Assembly (NCBI RefSeq): GCF_003111665.1 | Contig: NZ_CP022188.1 | Span: forward strand, 2,046,001-2,110,000 | Direction of reading: 5' to 3' | Source of the DNA: Parazoarcus communis | GTDB taxonomy: Bacteria > Pseudomonadota > Gammaproteobacteria > Burkholderiales > Rhodocyclaceae | Length of the DNA: 64,000 nt | In this document: in pieces, positions 51,173 to 59,701 of the stretch | How positions within the stretch are numbered: position 1 is the stretch's first letter | Layout: each line of letters starts with the position of its first letter | Notes under the pieces: model-generated | Told to the model about the DNA's origin: nothing | Databases searched by the model: none | The model's input: only the letters and a program-made list of their open reading frames with translations | Translations under genes and position numbers: made by a program

Positions 51173-51973
51173 ATGAAGACTTCAGTCGCGCCCGCGCCCG
51201 CTTTCGACTCCCCCTTGCTCGAGGCCGACCGGCTCGCGCTGAAGGCGGGCGAACGCTGGCTGTGTTGCGAGTTCAGCCTCAAGCTGGCGATGGGCGAATG
51301 TCTGGTGCTGCTCGGACCCAATGGCGCGGGCAAGACCACGCTGCTGCATACCTTGGCTGGACTGCGCGAGCCCAGCGTCGGCTCGGTGCGCCTTGGCGGC
51401 GCGCCCTACGCGGGGTGGTCCGCGCTCGATGCAGCGCGGTTCCGCGGCGTGCTGCCACAGCAGCAACCCGACCACTTTGCCGCGTCCGTCCTGGAGTCCG
51501 TGCTCATCGGCCGTCACCCGCACCTCGGGCGCTGGGGCTGGGAAGGCACGGACGACGAACGCATCGCACGTGCGGCGCTTGCCGATGTCGGGCTGGCCGG
51601 CTTCGAGTGGCGCGACATCCTCACCCTGTCGGGGGGGGAGCGTCAGCGGGTAGCCGTTGCCGCACTGCTGGCGCAGGCGCCGCAACTGTTCCTGCTCGAC
51701 GAGCCGCTCAACCACCTCGACCTGCGCTACCAGATTGCGGTGCTGGCCCTGTTCCGCCAGCTCGCGAACCAGGGTCGAGGGGTGGTCATGGTCTTGCATG
51801 ACATCAATCTTGCCGCCCGCTTTGCCGACCACATCATCCTGCTCGATGGTCAGGGTGGCGTGATTGCCGGCGACCGCGACACCGTGCTGCAGGCCGAATG
51901 CCTGAGCCATGCCTTCGGGCATCCGCTGCGGCGCTTCGAGTTCGATGGGCGGGTAACCTTTCTGCCTGATTGA
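51173..51973 (+). CDS. btuD: ABC transporter ATP-binding protein, cobalamin type (BtuD)
   Basis: ATPase subunit of 266 aa for the FecCD-type permease. Walker A is LLGPNGAGKTTLLHTLAGL (about residue 45), the Q-loop reads GVLPQQQPDHFAASVLESVL, the signature is LSGGERQRVAVAALLAQ, Walker B LFLLDEPLNHLDLRYQ, and the H-loop VMVLHDINLAARFAD. The order and spacing are those of the BtuD/FecE/HmuV group. The start codon is 1 nt after the permease stop. It completes the inner-membrane importer except for the binding protein. Confidence 0.92.
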   Translation: MKTSVAPAPAFDSPLLEADRLALKAGERWLCCEFSLKLAMGECLVLLGPNGAGKTTLLHTLAGLREPSVGSVRLGGAPYAGWSALDAARFRGVLPQQQPDHFAASVLESVLIGRHPHLGRWGWEGTDDERIARAALADVGLAGFEWRDILTLSGGERQRVAVAALLAQAPQLFLLDEPLNHLDLRYQIAVLALFRQLANQGRGVVMVLHDINLAARFADHIILLDGQGGVIAGDRDTVLQAECLSHAFGHPLRRFEFDGRVTFLPD

Positions 51974-52088
51974 AGCCATGAACGCCGTATTCGTATGCTG
52001 CCCGCCAGAGGCAGTTTTTGCAGTTGGCAAGGTCATGGGCGTGTCGCAGTCCGTCACGCCAGCGAACCCCTGAACGAGAGAGAACACG

Positions 52089-52697
52089 ATGAGCGAGAAT
52101 CAGGACAAGGACGCGCGCCACAACGCCCGCATGGCGCGCAAGAAGGACGTGGTCGACAGCCACATCGCCGCAGCACAGATCGAACGCGGGGTGTTGCTGG
52201 TCAATACCGGCAACGGCAAGGGCAAGTCCAGCGCCGGATTCGGGCTGGTTGCGCGTGCGCTCGGCCATGGACAGAAGGTCGGCGTGGTGCAGTTCATCAA
52301 GGGCCGCTCGGATACCGGCGAGGAAGCCTTTTACCGCCAGCAGCCGGGTGTGAGCTGGCATGTGATGGGCGAGGGTTTTACCTGGGAAACACAGGATCGC
52401 GCCCGCGACGTGGCAGCGGCACACGCCGCCTGGGAGCAGGCTCGCCGCTTTCTGCGCGACCCGGAGACTGGACTTGTCGTGCTCGATGAGCTCAACATCG
52501 CGCTGAAGTACGGCTATCTTGAAGTGGATAGCGTGGTGGCCGACCTCATGGCCCGGCCGGTCGATCAGCACGTGGTGGTGACCGGCCGTGCAGCGCCGCC
52601 TGAACTGGTGGCGGTCGCCGACACGGTGACGGACATGACCGTGGTCAAGCATGCGTTTGCGGCCGGCATCAAGGCGATGGCCGGCATGGAGTGGTGA
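52089..52697 (+). CDS. cobO: Cob(I)yrinic acid a,c-diamide adenosyltransferase (CobO/BtuR)
   Basis: ATP:corrinoid adenosyltransferase of 202 aa that adds the upper adenosyl ligand. P-loop GVLLVNTGNGKGKSSAGFGL (about residues 35-54), then VGVVQFIKGRSDTGEEAFY, WHVMGEGFTWETQDRARDVAAA, and LVVLDELNIALKYGYLEVD are all CobA/BtuR-type motifs. The highly charged N-terminus (KDARHNARMARKKDVVDSH) is typical. It follows btuD by 115 nt on the same strand and precedes cobA by 1 nt, in the riboswitch-controlled unit. Confidence 0.96.
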   Translation: MSENQDKDARHNARMARKKDVVDSHIAAAQIERGVLLVNTGNGKGKSSAGFGLVARALGHGQKVGVVQFIKGRSDTGEEAFYRQQPGVSWHVMGEGFTWETQDRARDVAAAHAAWEQARRFLRDPETGLVVLDELNIALKYGYLEVDSVVADLMARPVDQHVVVTGRAAPPELVAVADTVTDMTVVKHAFAAGIKAMAGMEW

Positions 52698-52698
52698 G

Positions 52699-53556
52699 AT
52701 GAGTGTGCCCGTCATGCCTGGCGCGAGAGCCGGCGCCCAGCCCGGCCATGTGTATCTGGTCGGGGCCGGTCCCGGTGACCCGGAACTGCTGACGCTGCGC
52801 GGTGCGCGCCTGGTCGGGGGCGCCGATGTGGTGGTCTTCGACAACCTTGTCAGCCCCGCAATCGTCGCTCTGGCGCCTGCGGCGGCAGAGCGCATCTATG
52901 TCGGCAAGAAGGCCGCCGATCACACCCTGCCGCAGGACGAAATCAACCGCTTGCTGGTGACGCTGGCTCAGGCGGGAAAGCGGGTGGTGCGGCTGAAGGG
53001 CGGTGACCCCTTCATCTTCGGGCGCGGCGGTGAAGAGATGGAGGTGCTGGTCGAGGCCGGCATTACCGTCGAGGTGGTGCCGGGCGTCACGGCTGCTGCC
53101 GGCATTGCGGCGTATGCAGGTATTCCGCTGACCCACCGCGATCATGCGCAATCGGTGATCTTCACCACCGGTTTTCTCAAGAATGGCGCGCTCGATCTGG
53201 ACTGGCCGATGCTTGCGCGCCCGGGGCAGACGCTGGTGATCTACATGGGCATCTCGCGCCTGGCCGAGATCTGTGACCAGCTCGTCGCTCATGGCCTGCA
53301 GGCGGACACGCCAGCCGGGGTGATAGAGCGCGGCACGACCGATGCCCAGCGCGTGGTAACGGCCGATCTTGCGACGCTGACCGAGCGGGTGCAGGCGGCC
53401 GGCATCCGCCCGCCAGCGCTGACCGTGGTCGGCGGAGTGGTCGGGCTCTACCCGCGTCTGGCATGGTTCACCCCGCAGGGTGCAGCGGATACACCCCATC
53501 CCCCGCACGCAGGCTGCGCGGTGGTGCATCCCGCAACGCCCGACGGCGAGCGCTAG
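52699..53556 (+). CDS. cobA: Uroporphyrinogen-III C-methyltransferase
   Basis: SAM-dependent enzyme of 285 aa that makes precorrin-2, the branch point from haem to corrinoids and sirohaem. It has GHVYLVGAGPGDPELLTLRGARL at the N-terminus, VVFDNLVSPAI, RLKGGDPFIFGRGGEEMEVL, VTAAAGIAAYAGIPLTHRDHAQSVIFTTGF and VIYMGISRLAEICDQL. It lacks the CysG dehydrogenase/chelatase domain. The start is 1 nt after cobO. A tail of about 20 Pro/Thr/His-rich residues after the fold is not conserved. Confidence 0.95.
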   Translation: MSVPVMPGARAGAQPGHVYLVGAGPGDPELLTLRGARLVGGADVVVFDNLVSPAIVALAPAAAERIYVGKKAADHTLPQDEINRLLVTLAQAGKRVVRLKGGDPFIFGRGGEEMEVLVEAGITVEVVPGVTAAAGIAAYAGIPLTHRDHAQSVIFTTGFLKNGALDLDWPMLARPGQTLVIYMGISRLAEICDQLVAHGLQADTPAGVIERGTTDAQRVVTADLATLTERVQAAGIRPPALTVVGGVVGLYPRLAWFTPQGAADTPHPPHAGCAVVHPATPDGER

Positions 53557-53623
53557 CGCCCGGCCTACGCCGGCGCGCATCTTTTTCAGCCCTTCCAGAC
53601 GCCCATTCGTGGCGTTCATCGAC

Positions 53624-54940
53624 ATGACCGATACCATTACGTCCCGCCATTGTCCGGCGCTATTCATCGCTGCCCCGGCCTCCGGCCAGGGCAAGACCAC
53701 TGTCACGGCGGCGCTTGCGCGCATGCACAGCCGCCTTGGGCGCAAGGTACGGGTGTTCAAGTCGGGGCCTGACTTCCTTGATCCGCAGATTCATGCCGTG
53801 GCCAGCGCTGCGGCTGTGTACAACGTCGATCTCGGCATGTGCGGCGAGGACGACATCGCACGGCGTTTGTACGACGCGGCGGGTGAGGCCGATCTGATCC
53901 TGGTCGAGGGCGTCATGGGGCTGTACGACGGCTCGCCCTCGGGTGCGGACATTGCCTGCCGCTTCGGACTGCCCGTCATGGCCGTGATCGATGCCCGCGC
54001 GATGGCGCAGACCTTTGGCGCGCTGGCGCATGGGCTGGCGACCTACCGCGCAGGCCTGCCATTTGCCGGCGTACTCGCCAACCATGTCGGCAGCCCGCGC
54101 CACGCCGGAATGCTTGAGGCGTCCTTGCCCGGGGGCATGCGCTGGTTCGGCGCGCTCATGCGCGATGCCGATGCGGCCCTGCCCGAGCGCCACCTCGGAC
54201 TGATGCAGGCGGCGGAGATCGAAGATCTCGATGCCCGATTGGATCGTCTGGCCGACAGCCTGGCGCAGACTGGCGCAGCGGACCTGCCGCCTGCCGTCGC
54301 CTTCACCGCTGCGCCCTCAGCCCCCGTGGCGCCGGTCCTTGCCGGGCATACGGTCGCGATCGCGCGCGATGCGGCCTACGGTTTCATCTATTCGGCCAAT
54401 CTGGATAGCTTGCGCGCGCTGGGTGCCGAGCTCGCCTTCTTTTCTCCGCTCGCGGGCGACGGGCTACCTGCCTGCGATGCTGTGTGGCTGCCGGGTGGAT
54501 ACCCGGAACTGCATGGCGAGCGCCTCGCGGCCAATCGAGGGTTCTGGCAGGCGCTGCACGCACATGTCGATGCCGGCCGCCCGGTGCTGGCCGAGTGCGG
54601 TGGCATGATGAGTCTGTTCGAAACCGTGGTCGACAAGGCGGAGGAGGCGCACGCCTTCGGTGGGCTGCTGCCGGGGCGCGCCGTGATGCAGAAACGGCTT
54701 GCCGCACTCGGCCTGCAGATTGCCGAATTGCCCGAGGGCAGGCTGGCCGGGCACACCTTCCACTATTCAAAGAGCGAAACCCCGCTGCAGCCCCTGATTC
54801 GTGCGCACACGCCGGACGGGCGCGAGGGCGAGGCGATCTACCGTCGTGCCCGGCTGACCGCCTCGTACGTGCATCTGTACTTCCCGTCCAACCCGGCGGC
54901 GGTCGGGCGTCTGTTCGCCCGCGCTGACGGCCTCCGCTAA
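53624..54940 (+). CDS. cobB: Cobyrinate a,c-diamide synthase CobB
   Basis: ATP- and glutamine-dependent amidase of 438 aa that amidates cobyrinate or hydrogenobyrinate. The N-terminal ATPase part starts PALFIAAPASGQGKTTVTAALARM, with VRVFKSGPDFLDPQIHA and LILVEGVMGLYDGSPSGADIA. The C-terminal class I glutamine amidotransferase part has WLPGGYPELHGERLAAN and the catalytic Cys in VLAECGGMMSLFE (about residue 325), ending YVHLYFPSNPAAVGRL. ATG 53624 is used; the 67-nt gap after cobA holds no gene. It is last in the riboswitch operon. Confidence 0.95.
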   Translation: MTDTITSRHCPALFIAAPASGQGKTTVTAALARMHSRLGRKVRVFKSGPDFLDPQIHAVASAAAVYNVDLGMCGEDDIARRLYDAAGEADLILVEGVMGLYDGSPSGADIACRFGLPVMAVIDARAMAQTFGALAHGLATYRAGLPFAGVLANHVGSPRHAGMLEASLPGGMRWFGALMRDADAALPERHLGLMQAAEIEDLDARLDRLADSLAQTGAADLPPAVAFTAAPSAPVAPVLAGHTVAIARDAAYGFIYSANLDSLRALGAELAFFSPLAGDGLPACDAVWLPGGYPELHGERLAANRGFWQALHAHVDAGRPVLAECGGMMSLFETVVDKAEEAHAFGGLLPGRAVMQKRLAALGLQIAELPEGRLAGHTFHYSKSETPLQPLIRAHTPDGREGEAIYRRARLTASYVHLYFPSNPAAVGRLFARADGLR

Positions 54941-54980
54941 GAATGCCGGAGGCGTTCGCCATGCGGGCTGCGTGCTGGGA

Positions 54981-56093
54981 TCAGGGCAGCGTCGGGTAGT
55001 CCAGGTAGCCTTTTTCCCCACCGCCATAGAAGGTCTTCGTGTCCGGCGTGTTGAGCTGCGCGCGTTCGCGCAGGCGGCGCACAAGGTCGGGGTTGGCGAT
55101 GAAGGGCTTGCCGAAGGCGACCAGATCGGCGCGGCCATCGGCCACGACCGTTTCTGCCAGCGTGCCGTCGTAACCGTTATTCACCATCCATGCGCCAGCG
55201 CCACCAGCCTCGGCATAGGATTCGCGCAGGGCCGCGTAGTCGAAGGGCGTGTCGCCTTGCTGGAAATCACGCGCGCCACCGGTGGCGCCCTCGATCACGT
55301 GAATGTAGGACAGCGGCCATCTTGCGAGCTGTCGCACCACATAGTCGAACAGCGGCTGAGGATCGGGATCCGATGCGTCGTTGGCGGGCGTGACCGGCGA
55401 GATGCGAATGGCCGTGCGGCCGGCGCCGATTTCGGTGGTGATCGCTTCCATGACTTCAACCAGCAGGCGTGCGCGGTTCTCGATGCTGCCGCCGTAAGCG
55501 TCGGTGCGCTGATTGCTGCCGGAACGCAGGAACTGATCGATGAGATAGCCGTTCGCAGCATGCACCTCGACTCCGTCAAAGCCGGCATCGATCGCAGCGC
55601 GGGCCGCGCGCCGATAGTCTTCAACGATGCCAGCCAGCTCGTCCAGCGCCAGCGCCCGTGGTTGAGAGGTGGCAACGAACTCGCCGCTGCCATCCGCATT
55701 CACGATATAGGTCTTGGCTTTGGCCGTGATCGCAGAGGGGGCGACCGGCGCACCGCCAGCGGGCTGCAGCGAGGCGTGGGAAATGCGTCCGACGTGCCAC
55801 ATCTGCACCACGATTTTTCCGCCTTCGGCATGGACCGCATCGGTGACGCGACGCCAGCCGGCCAGCTGATCGGGCGCATACAGGCCGGGCACATCGGCAT
55901 AGCCCTGGCCCTGCTGCGTGATGGCTGTCGCCTCGGTGATGAGCAGGCCGGCGCTGGCGCGCTGTGCGTAGTAGGTGGCGGTCATCGTGCCGGGAACTGC
56001 GCCGGGTGAGCGGTTGCGGGTCAGCGGGGCCATGACGATACGGTTGGAAAGCGCGATGTCGCCGGCGGTAAATGGGTCGAACAGGGTAGGCAT
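54981..56093 (-). CDS. Alkene reductase, Old Yellow Enzyme family
   Basis: FMN-dependent ene-reductase of 370 aa (NemA-like), reducing activated C=C bonds or nitrate esters with NAD(P)H. It shows LFDPFTAGDIALSNRIVMAPLTRNRS, TEATAITQQGQGYADVPGLY, VQMWHVGRISH, GFDGVEVHAANGYLIDQFLRSGSNQRTDAYGGSIENR (catalytic Tyr and active-site His/Asn) and VAFGKPFIANPDLVRRL. These are full OYE motifs. An ArsR-type repressor gene lies 103 nt upstream on the same strand, suggesting an electrophile- or metal-inducible unit, as for nemRA in principle. Confidence 0.94.
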   Translation of the reverse strand: MPTLFDPFTAGDIALSNRIVMAPLTRNRSPGAVPGTMTATYYAQRASAGLLITEATAITQQGQGYADVPGLYAPDQLAGWRRVTDAVHAEGGKIVVQMWHVGRISHASLQPAGGAPVAPSAITAKAKTYIVNADGSGEFVATSQPRALALDELAGIVEDYRRAARAAIDAGFDGVEVHAANGYLIDQFLRSGSNQRTDAYGGSIENRARLLVEVMEAITTEIGAGRTAIRISPVTPANDASDPDPQPLFDYVVRQLARWPLSYIHVIEGATGGARDFQQGDTPFDYAALRESYAEAGGAGAWMVNNGYDGTLAETVVADGRADLVAFGKPFIANPDLVRRLRERAQLNTPDTKTFYGGGEKGYLDYPTLP

Positions 56094-56196
56094 GGGAGGT
56101 CTGTGTCCTGTAGTGAAGGGCGTTTCTGGAGCCTGGTGCTGATGATCGGGCGCGTGTTCAGTGCTGTGCCACAGGGGCCTGGGAGCAGGCGAAGCC

Positions 56197-56490
56197 CTAG
56201 AGCTCGTCGCTGATCTGGCGCAGGAAAGTGCTGATCGTTTCTTCGTTGCGTTTGTAGAACACCCACTGGCCGATGCGCCGCGTGCTGACCAGACCGGCGT
56301 TCTGCAGGGTGGCGAGGTGGGTGGATACCGTGGATTGCGACAAGCCGCAGCGCTCGAACATGCCCGCACACACCCCGACTTCGAGGGGGTGGGCTTGCTC
56401 GGCGAAGTGTTTTTCGGGCGCCTTCAGCCACTGCAGGATTTCGCGCCGCACAGGGTGTGCGAGTGCCTTGATGATGACGTCGATGTTCAT
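56197..56490 (-). CDS. ArsR family transcriptional regulator
   Basis: Small winged-helix repressor of 97 aa. The recognition helix region is MFERCGLSQSTVSTHLATLQNAGLVSTRRIGQWVFYKRNEE, preceded by IKALAHPVRREILQWLKAPE. A single Cys (CAGMFERCG has two, about 40 and 46) could sense thiol reactants or metal, but the classic ELCVCDL motif is absent. ATG 56490 is chosen; a longer frame to 56670 runs through an AT-rich promoter. It likely represses itself and the downstream Old Yellow Enzyme gene. Confidence 0.9.
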   Translation of the reverse strand: MNIDVIIKALAHPVRREILQWLKAPEKHFAEQAHPLEVGVCAGMFERCGLSQSTVSTHLATLQNAGLVSTRRIGQWVFYKRNEETISTFLRQISDEL

Positions 56491-56562
56491 GTTGGGGGCT
56501 TGGCGCCAGGCTGGATCCAATATCGAATCTTCTCGAATTTTATATCTGGAAAGCTCGAAGTA

Positions 56563-56584
56563 TATATCGAGAATTTGCGATATA
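56563..56584. promoter_or_regulatory. Inverted repeat TATATCG-N8-CGATATA, putative ArsR operator
   Basis: Seven-bp perfect arms at 56563-56569 and 56578-56584 lie in a strikingly AT-rich 90-bp stretch upstream of the arsR-type gene. Related half-sites (ATATCGAA, TCTCGAA) recur at 56519-56537. Position and symmetry suit a repressor site for the arsR-OYE unit. Confidence 0.5.
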
Positions 56585-56740
56585 AAAGCGCGTGAGAAGT
56601 GAAGCGCTCTCCACGTGCTTGAATTGACGGATGACGTCGAGGAGTGGGCGCATCCGCATCCGCGACGCACCTCAGGGTCTTGTGTTCAGGCCCCGGGTGC
56701 TCCGCCCCAGCGGCCTGATCCTTGCGTCAGTCGGACGGCA

Positions 56741-57208
56741 TTACTGGAGTACTTCTTCCTTGAAGCTCTCCATCGCCTTCGTCCACCAGTTGAATGAGTC
56801 TTCGAGATTTCTGGTGCTGACGCCGTAGTCGATATTCACGACCATCTCCAGTCGCGGATCGCCATCGCGGTCAAGATAGGCCTTGCCGTAGCGTTTCTCG
56901 AGGTTCCAGCGGTTGATCTTTTCGAGCGACACCTTGGTGCCACTCCAGCCCGCCGAGAACTGGATATCGTCGCAGTCCTTGCCCTTCCTGCACCCATAGA
57001 AATAGATGCCGTACTTGGTGCCATCAATCCGCCCCACGATGCGCGGGTCGCCTTGCCCGTCCCTGCCGAGTTCGGCCGAGCCGAAACCTCTGGCGATCTC
57101 ATAGATGCGAGATGGATCGGTTGCATCGATCATTGCGGCGAGCGATGGGCTTGCGCAGGCGAGGAGCAAGCTTGAAAACGCCAGTGTCTGCGCCGCGACG
57201 TTCTTCAT
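56741..57208 (-). CDS. YbjN domain-containing secreted protein
   Basis: Predicted periplasmic protein of 155 aa with a signal peptide MKNVAAQTLAFSSLLLACAS-PSLAA. The mature part has ARGFGSAELGRDGQGDPRIVGRIDGTKYGIYFYGCRKGKDCDDIQF and INRWNLEKRYGKAYLDRDGDPRLEMVVNIDYGVS, the pattern of the YbjN/DUF2596-like family, which folds like type III secretion chaperones. Function is unknown; in enterobacteria YbjN affects motility and stress responses. It stands alone between arsR and tRNA-Gly. Confidence 0.85.
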   Translation of the reverse strand: MKNVAAQTLAFSSLLLACASPSLAAMIDATDPSRIYEIARGFGSAELGRDGQGDPRIVGRIDGTKYGIYFYGCRKGKDCDDIQFSAGWSGTKVSLEKINRWNLEKRYGKAYLDRDGDPRLEMVVNIDYGVSTRNLEDSFNWWTKAMESFKEEVLQ

Positions 57209-57448
57209 TGTGGTGACTCCCTCAGCAAAAAATCCAATGGCATTCGAGCACAGTGCTGAATGCGCTCATTCAAACGCGCACGAGGCTCAACCGCGTCATG
57301 CGGTGGCCCATGCGCAGAGCGCGAGCGATATTAGGCGTATAACCACGCTCATGAAATGGATTCGATCACGGATGCGTGAAGATGCCTGGCTCACTGCGCA
57401 GAAAAGCGGGCAGGGGGGGCTTCTGTTGTGCTCTGGACGTATTGCAGA

Positions 57449-57522
57449 TGGAGCGGGCGAAGGGAGTCGAACCCTCGTCATGAGCTTGGGAAGCTCAGGT
57501 AATGCCGTTATACGACGCCCGC
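57449..57522 (-). tRNA. tRNA-Gly (anticodon CCC)
   Basis: A 74-nt cloverleaf reads leftward from GCGGGCG (57522-57516), with its complement before the discriminator T and an encoded CCA end (57451-57449). The D-arm has GTATAACGGCATTAC, the anticodon arm TGAGC-TTCCCAA-GCTCA gives anticodon CCC, and the T-arm is GAGGGTTCGACTCCC. The stems are complete. Confidence 0.96.
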
Positions 57523-57562
57523 GCTGAGGAAAGCCTGAGAGGCCTTCACTGGACAGGCCGCC

Positions 57563-57591
57563 ATTCTAATGGCGGGCGTCACCGTGCGCAA
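57563..57591 (-). promoter_or_regulatory. Promoter of tRNA-Gly
   Basis: Reading leftward, TTGCGC (57586-57591) and TAGAAT (57563-57568) are 17 bp apart, and the -10 box lies about 40 nt before the tRNA 5' end. An 8-bp inverted repeat CCGCCATT/AATGGCGG overlaps the -10 box. Confidence 0.6.
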
Positions 57592-57638
57592 TCGTGCTGA
57601 TGAAAGCGTGTGCAAATGCAGGGGAGTTGGCCGCCCGG

Positions 57639-59369
57639 TCAGCTCCCGAGGCGCTCCACGGCCTCGCGTACGCGCGCCGGTTCGTCCATCTTGAGAATGC
57701 GCTGAACTCGCGGTGCGAGCTCGCCCACATCGGCCCGCAGCACTTGCTGCTTGACCCCGAGGATATGCGCCGGGTGCATCGAGAAGTTGCGCAGTCCCAT
57801 GCCGAGCAGCAGTTCGGTATAGGCCGGGTCGCCTGCCATCTCGCCACACACCGAGACCGGCATGCCGAAGCGAACTCCGGCCTGTATCGTGCCGCTGATG
57901 AGCTTGAGCACTGCCGGATGCAGGGGGTCGTAGAGATGGACGACGGACTCGTCCGAGCGGTCGATGGCGAGCGTGTACTGGATGAGGTCGTTGGTGCCGA
58001 TCGAGAGAAACGACAGGCGGCGGATGAACATGCCAAGCGACAGTGCGGCAGCGGGCACCTCGATCATGCCGCCGATGGGCACGGCTTCGTTGAACTTGAC
58101 CTTTTCGGCGCGCAGCTCGGTCTTGGCCTTCTCGATCAGGGTCAGGCACTGGTCGATTTCGTGCGCATGCGCCAGCATCGGCACCATGATCTTCAGTTTG
58201 CCGTGCGCGGAAGCGCGCAGCAGCGCACGCAACTGGGTCAGGAACATCTTCGGCTCGGCCAGCGAGTAGCGCACCGCGCGCAGGCCCAGGGCAGGGTTGG
58301 GTTCGTTGCGGCCGTGGCTGCCATTGAGCGCCTTGTCGGCGCCGACGTCGAAGGTGCGGATGGTCACCGGCTTGCTGGGCATGGCCTTGAGTACGGCGCG
58401 ATAGGCTTCGTACTGCTCGTCCTCGTCGGGCAGGGTGTCGCGGCCGATGAAGAGAAACTCCGTTCGATACAGGCCGACGCCGTCGGCGCCCACAGCCTTC
58501 ACCTGTGGCAGGTCCTTCGGGCCTTCGATGTTGGCAAGCAGATTGACGTCTTCGCCGTCGAGCGTCGTGGCGCGCGTGTCCTTGAGCCGGTTGAGCTTGG
58601 ATTTTTCCAGTTCGAGCTCGGAGCGGCGCAGGCGGTACTCCTGCACGACCGTTTCGTCGGGACCGACGATGGCGACGCCACGGGTGCCATCGACGATGAT
58701 GAGCTCGCCGTCTTCCACGAGGTCGCGAATATGGTGCAGGCCAACGACTGCGGGAATGGACAGGCTGCGCGCGACAATCGCGGTGTGGCTGGTCGGGCCG
58801 CCCACATCGGTGACGAATCCCGAGATGTTGTGGTCGCGGAAGCCGATCGTGTCGGCTGGAGACAAGTCGTGCGCCACGACCACGGTGCCCAGTCCGTCGC
58901 GGCGTTTGGGCGGCAGGTGGCCGGGGTGGCCGAGCAGGACTTTAACCAGGCGTTCGACCACCTGTACGACATCGGCCTGGCGCTCGCGCAGATAGGGGTC
59001 CTCGATCTGGCGGAACTGCTCGACGACCAGCTCCATCTGCTGGACCAGCGCCCACTCGGTGTTGCAGCGTCGCGACTCGATCAGCTTGCGTGCGGCATCG
59101 ATCAGCATCGGGTCGGCCAGCATCATCAGCTGCAGATCGACAAAAGCGCCCACTTCGTTGTGACTGGCCCCCGAGCTGGCCGAGGCCTTGAGTCCGATGA
59201 GTTCACCCTGCACGGTGGCAAGCGCATCGTCCAGACGTGCCAGTTCGTCGGCCAGGTGTTTTGGCGGAACGTGGTAGTGGTTGACCTCGAGCAGCGCGTG
59301 AGACACGAGGTGCACCTGGCCGATGGCGATACCTTGCGAGACGGGCAGTCCGTGCAGCGTAAACGCCAT
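57639..59369 (-). CDS. ptsI: Phosphoenolpyruvate-protein phosphotransferase (Enzyme I)
   Basis: Takes phosphate from PEP and passes it to HPr. The 576-aa cytoplasmic enzyme has the active-site His in GGPTSHTAIVARSLSIPAVVG (about residues 185-205), GVGLYRTEFLFIGRDTLPDEDEQ, TIRTFDVGADK, LRAVRYSLAEPKMFLTQLRAL and the C-terminal SIGTNDLIQYTLAIDRSDE and VCGEMAGDPAYTELLLGMG. Domain order and size are normal. It lies 3 nt after the HPr gene. No sugar permease is encoded here, so the chain is probably regulatory. Confidence 0.97.
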   Translation of the reverse strand: MAFTLHGLPVSQGIAIGQVHLVSHALLEVNHYHVPPKHLADELARLDDALATVQGELIGLKASASSGASHNEVGAFVDLQLMMLADPMLIDAARKLIESRRCNTEWALVQQMELVVEQFRQIEDPYLRERQADVVQVVERLVKVLLGHPGHLPPKRRDGLGTVVVAHDLSPADTIGFRDHNISGFVTDVGGPTSHTAIVARSLSIPAVVGLHHIRDLVEDGELIIVDGTRGVAIVGPDETVVQEYRLRRSELELEKSKLNRLKDTRATTLDGEDVNLLANIEGPKDLPQVKAVGADGVGLYRTEFLFIGRDTLPDEDEQYEAYRAVLKAMPSKPVTIRTFDVGADKALNGSHGRNEPNPALGLRAVRYSLAEPKMFLTQLRALLRASAHGKLKIMVPMLAHAHEIDQCLTLIEKAKTELRAEKVKFNEAVPIGGMIEVPAAALSLGMFIRRLSFLSIGTNDLIQYTLAIDRSDESVVHLYDPLHPAVLKLISGTIQAGVRFGMPVSVCGEMAGDPAYTELLLGMGLRNFSMHPAHILGVKQQVLRADVGELAPRVQRILKMDEPARVREAVERLGS

Positions 59370-59372
59370 CGT

Positions 59373-59642
59373 CTATTCCTCTTCGCCGAAGCGGTCTGCA
59401 ATCAGTGCCTTGATCTGTTCGAGTGCGTTCTCGGCGTCGACTCCGGCGGTCTCGACACTGATCGTCGCGCCCCGCGCAGCGGCGAGCATCATGACGCCCA
59501 TGATGCTCTTTGCATTGACCCTGCGGCCGTTCCGCTCCAGCCAGACCTCGGCGCCGAAGCCGCTTGCCAGTTGGGTCAGTTTGGCCGATGCGCGCGCATG
59601 CAGGCCAAGTTTGTTGATGATTTCCACGTCCGCTTTGGGCAT
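59373..59642 (-). CDS. ptsH: Phosphocarrier protein HPr
   Basis: Small phosphocarrier of 89 aa between Enzyme I and EIIA. The phosphorylated His is in NKLGLHARASAKLTQLA (about residue 15), and the regulatory-Ser motif is NAKSIMGVMMLAAARG (about 46). ATG 59642 gives the standard length. It lies between the EIIA-Man gene (59-nt gap) and ptsI (3-nt gap). Confidence 0.97.
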   Translation of the reverse strand: MPKADVEIINKLGLHARASAKLTQLASGFGAEVWLERNGRRVNAKSIMGVMMLAAARGATISVETAGVDAENALEQIKALIADRFGEEE

Positions 59643-59701
59643 CTTGCGTCTCGCTCGACTTCCGGTTTCTGGTTTGTAGTGTGAGGTCAGGACTTGCTGC
59701 T

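Noticed and set aside
49204..51339. 711-aa minus-strand open frame across btuB and btuC
   Set aside because: Antisense shadow with low-complexity His/Gln/Arg composition; the plus strand has complete btuB, btuC and btuD signatures.
57558..57575. CCGCCATT/AATGGCGG hairpin between ptsI and tRNA-Gly as a terminator
   Set aside because: It has only a 2-nt loop, no T-run on either strand, and overlaps the -10 box of the tRNA promoter.
57594..59684. 696-aa plus-strand open frame opposite ptsI
   Set aside because: Antisense shadow; the opposite strand is a full Enzyme I with its active-site motif.
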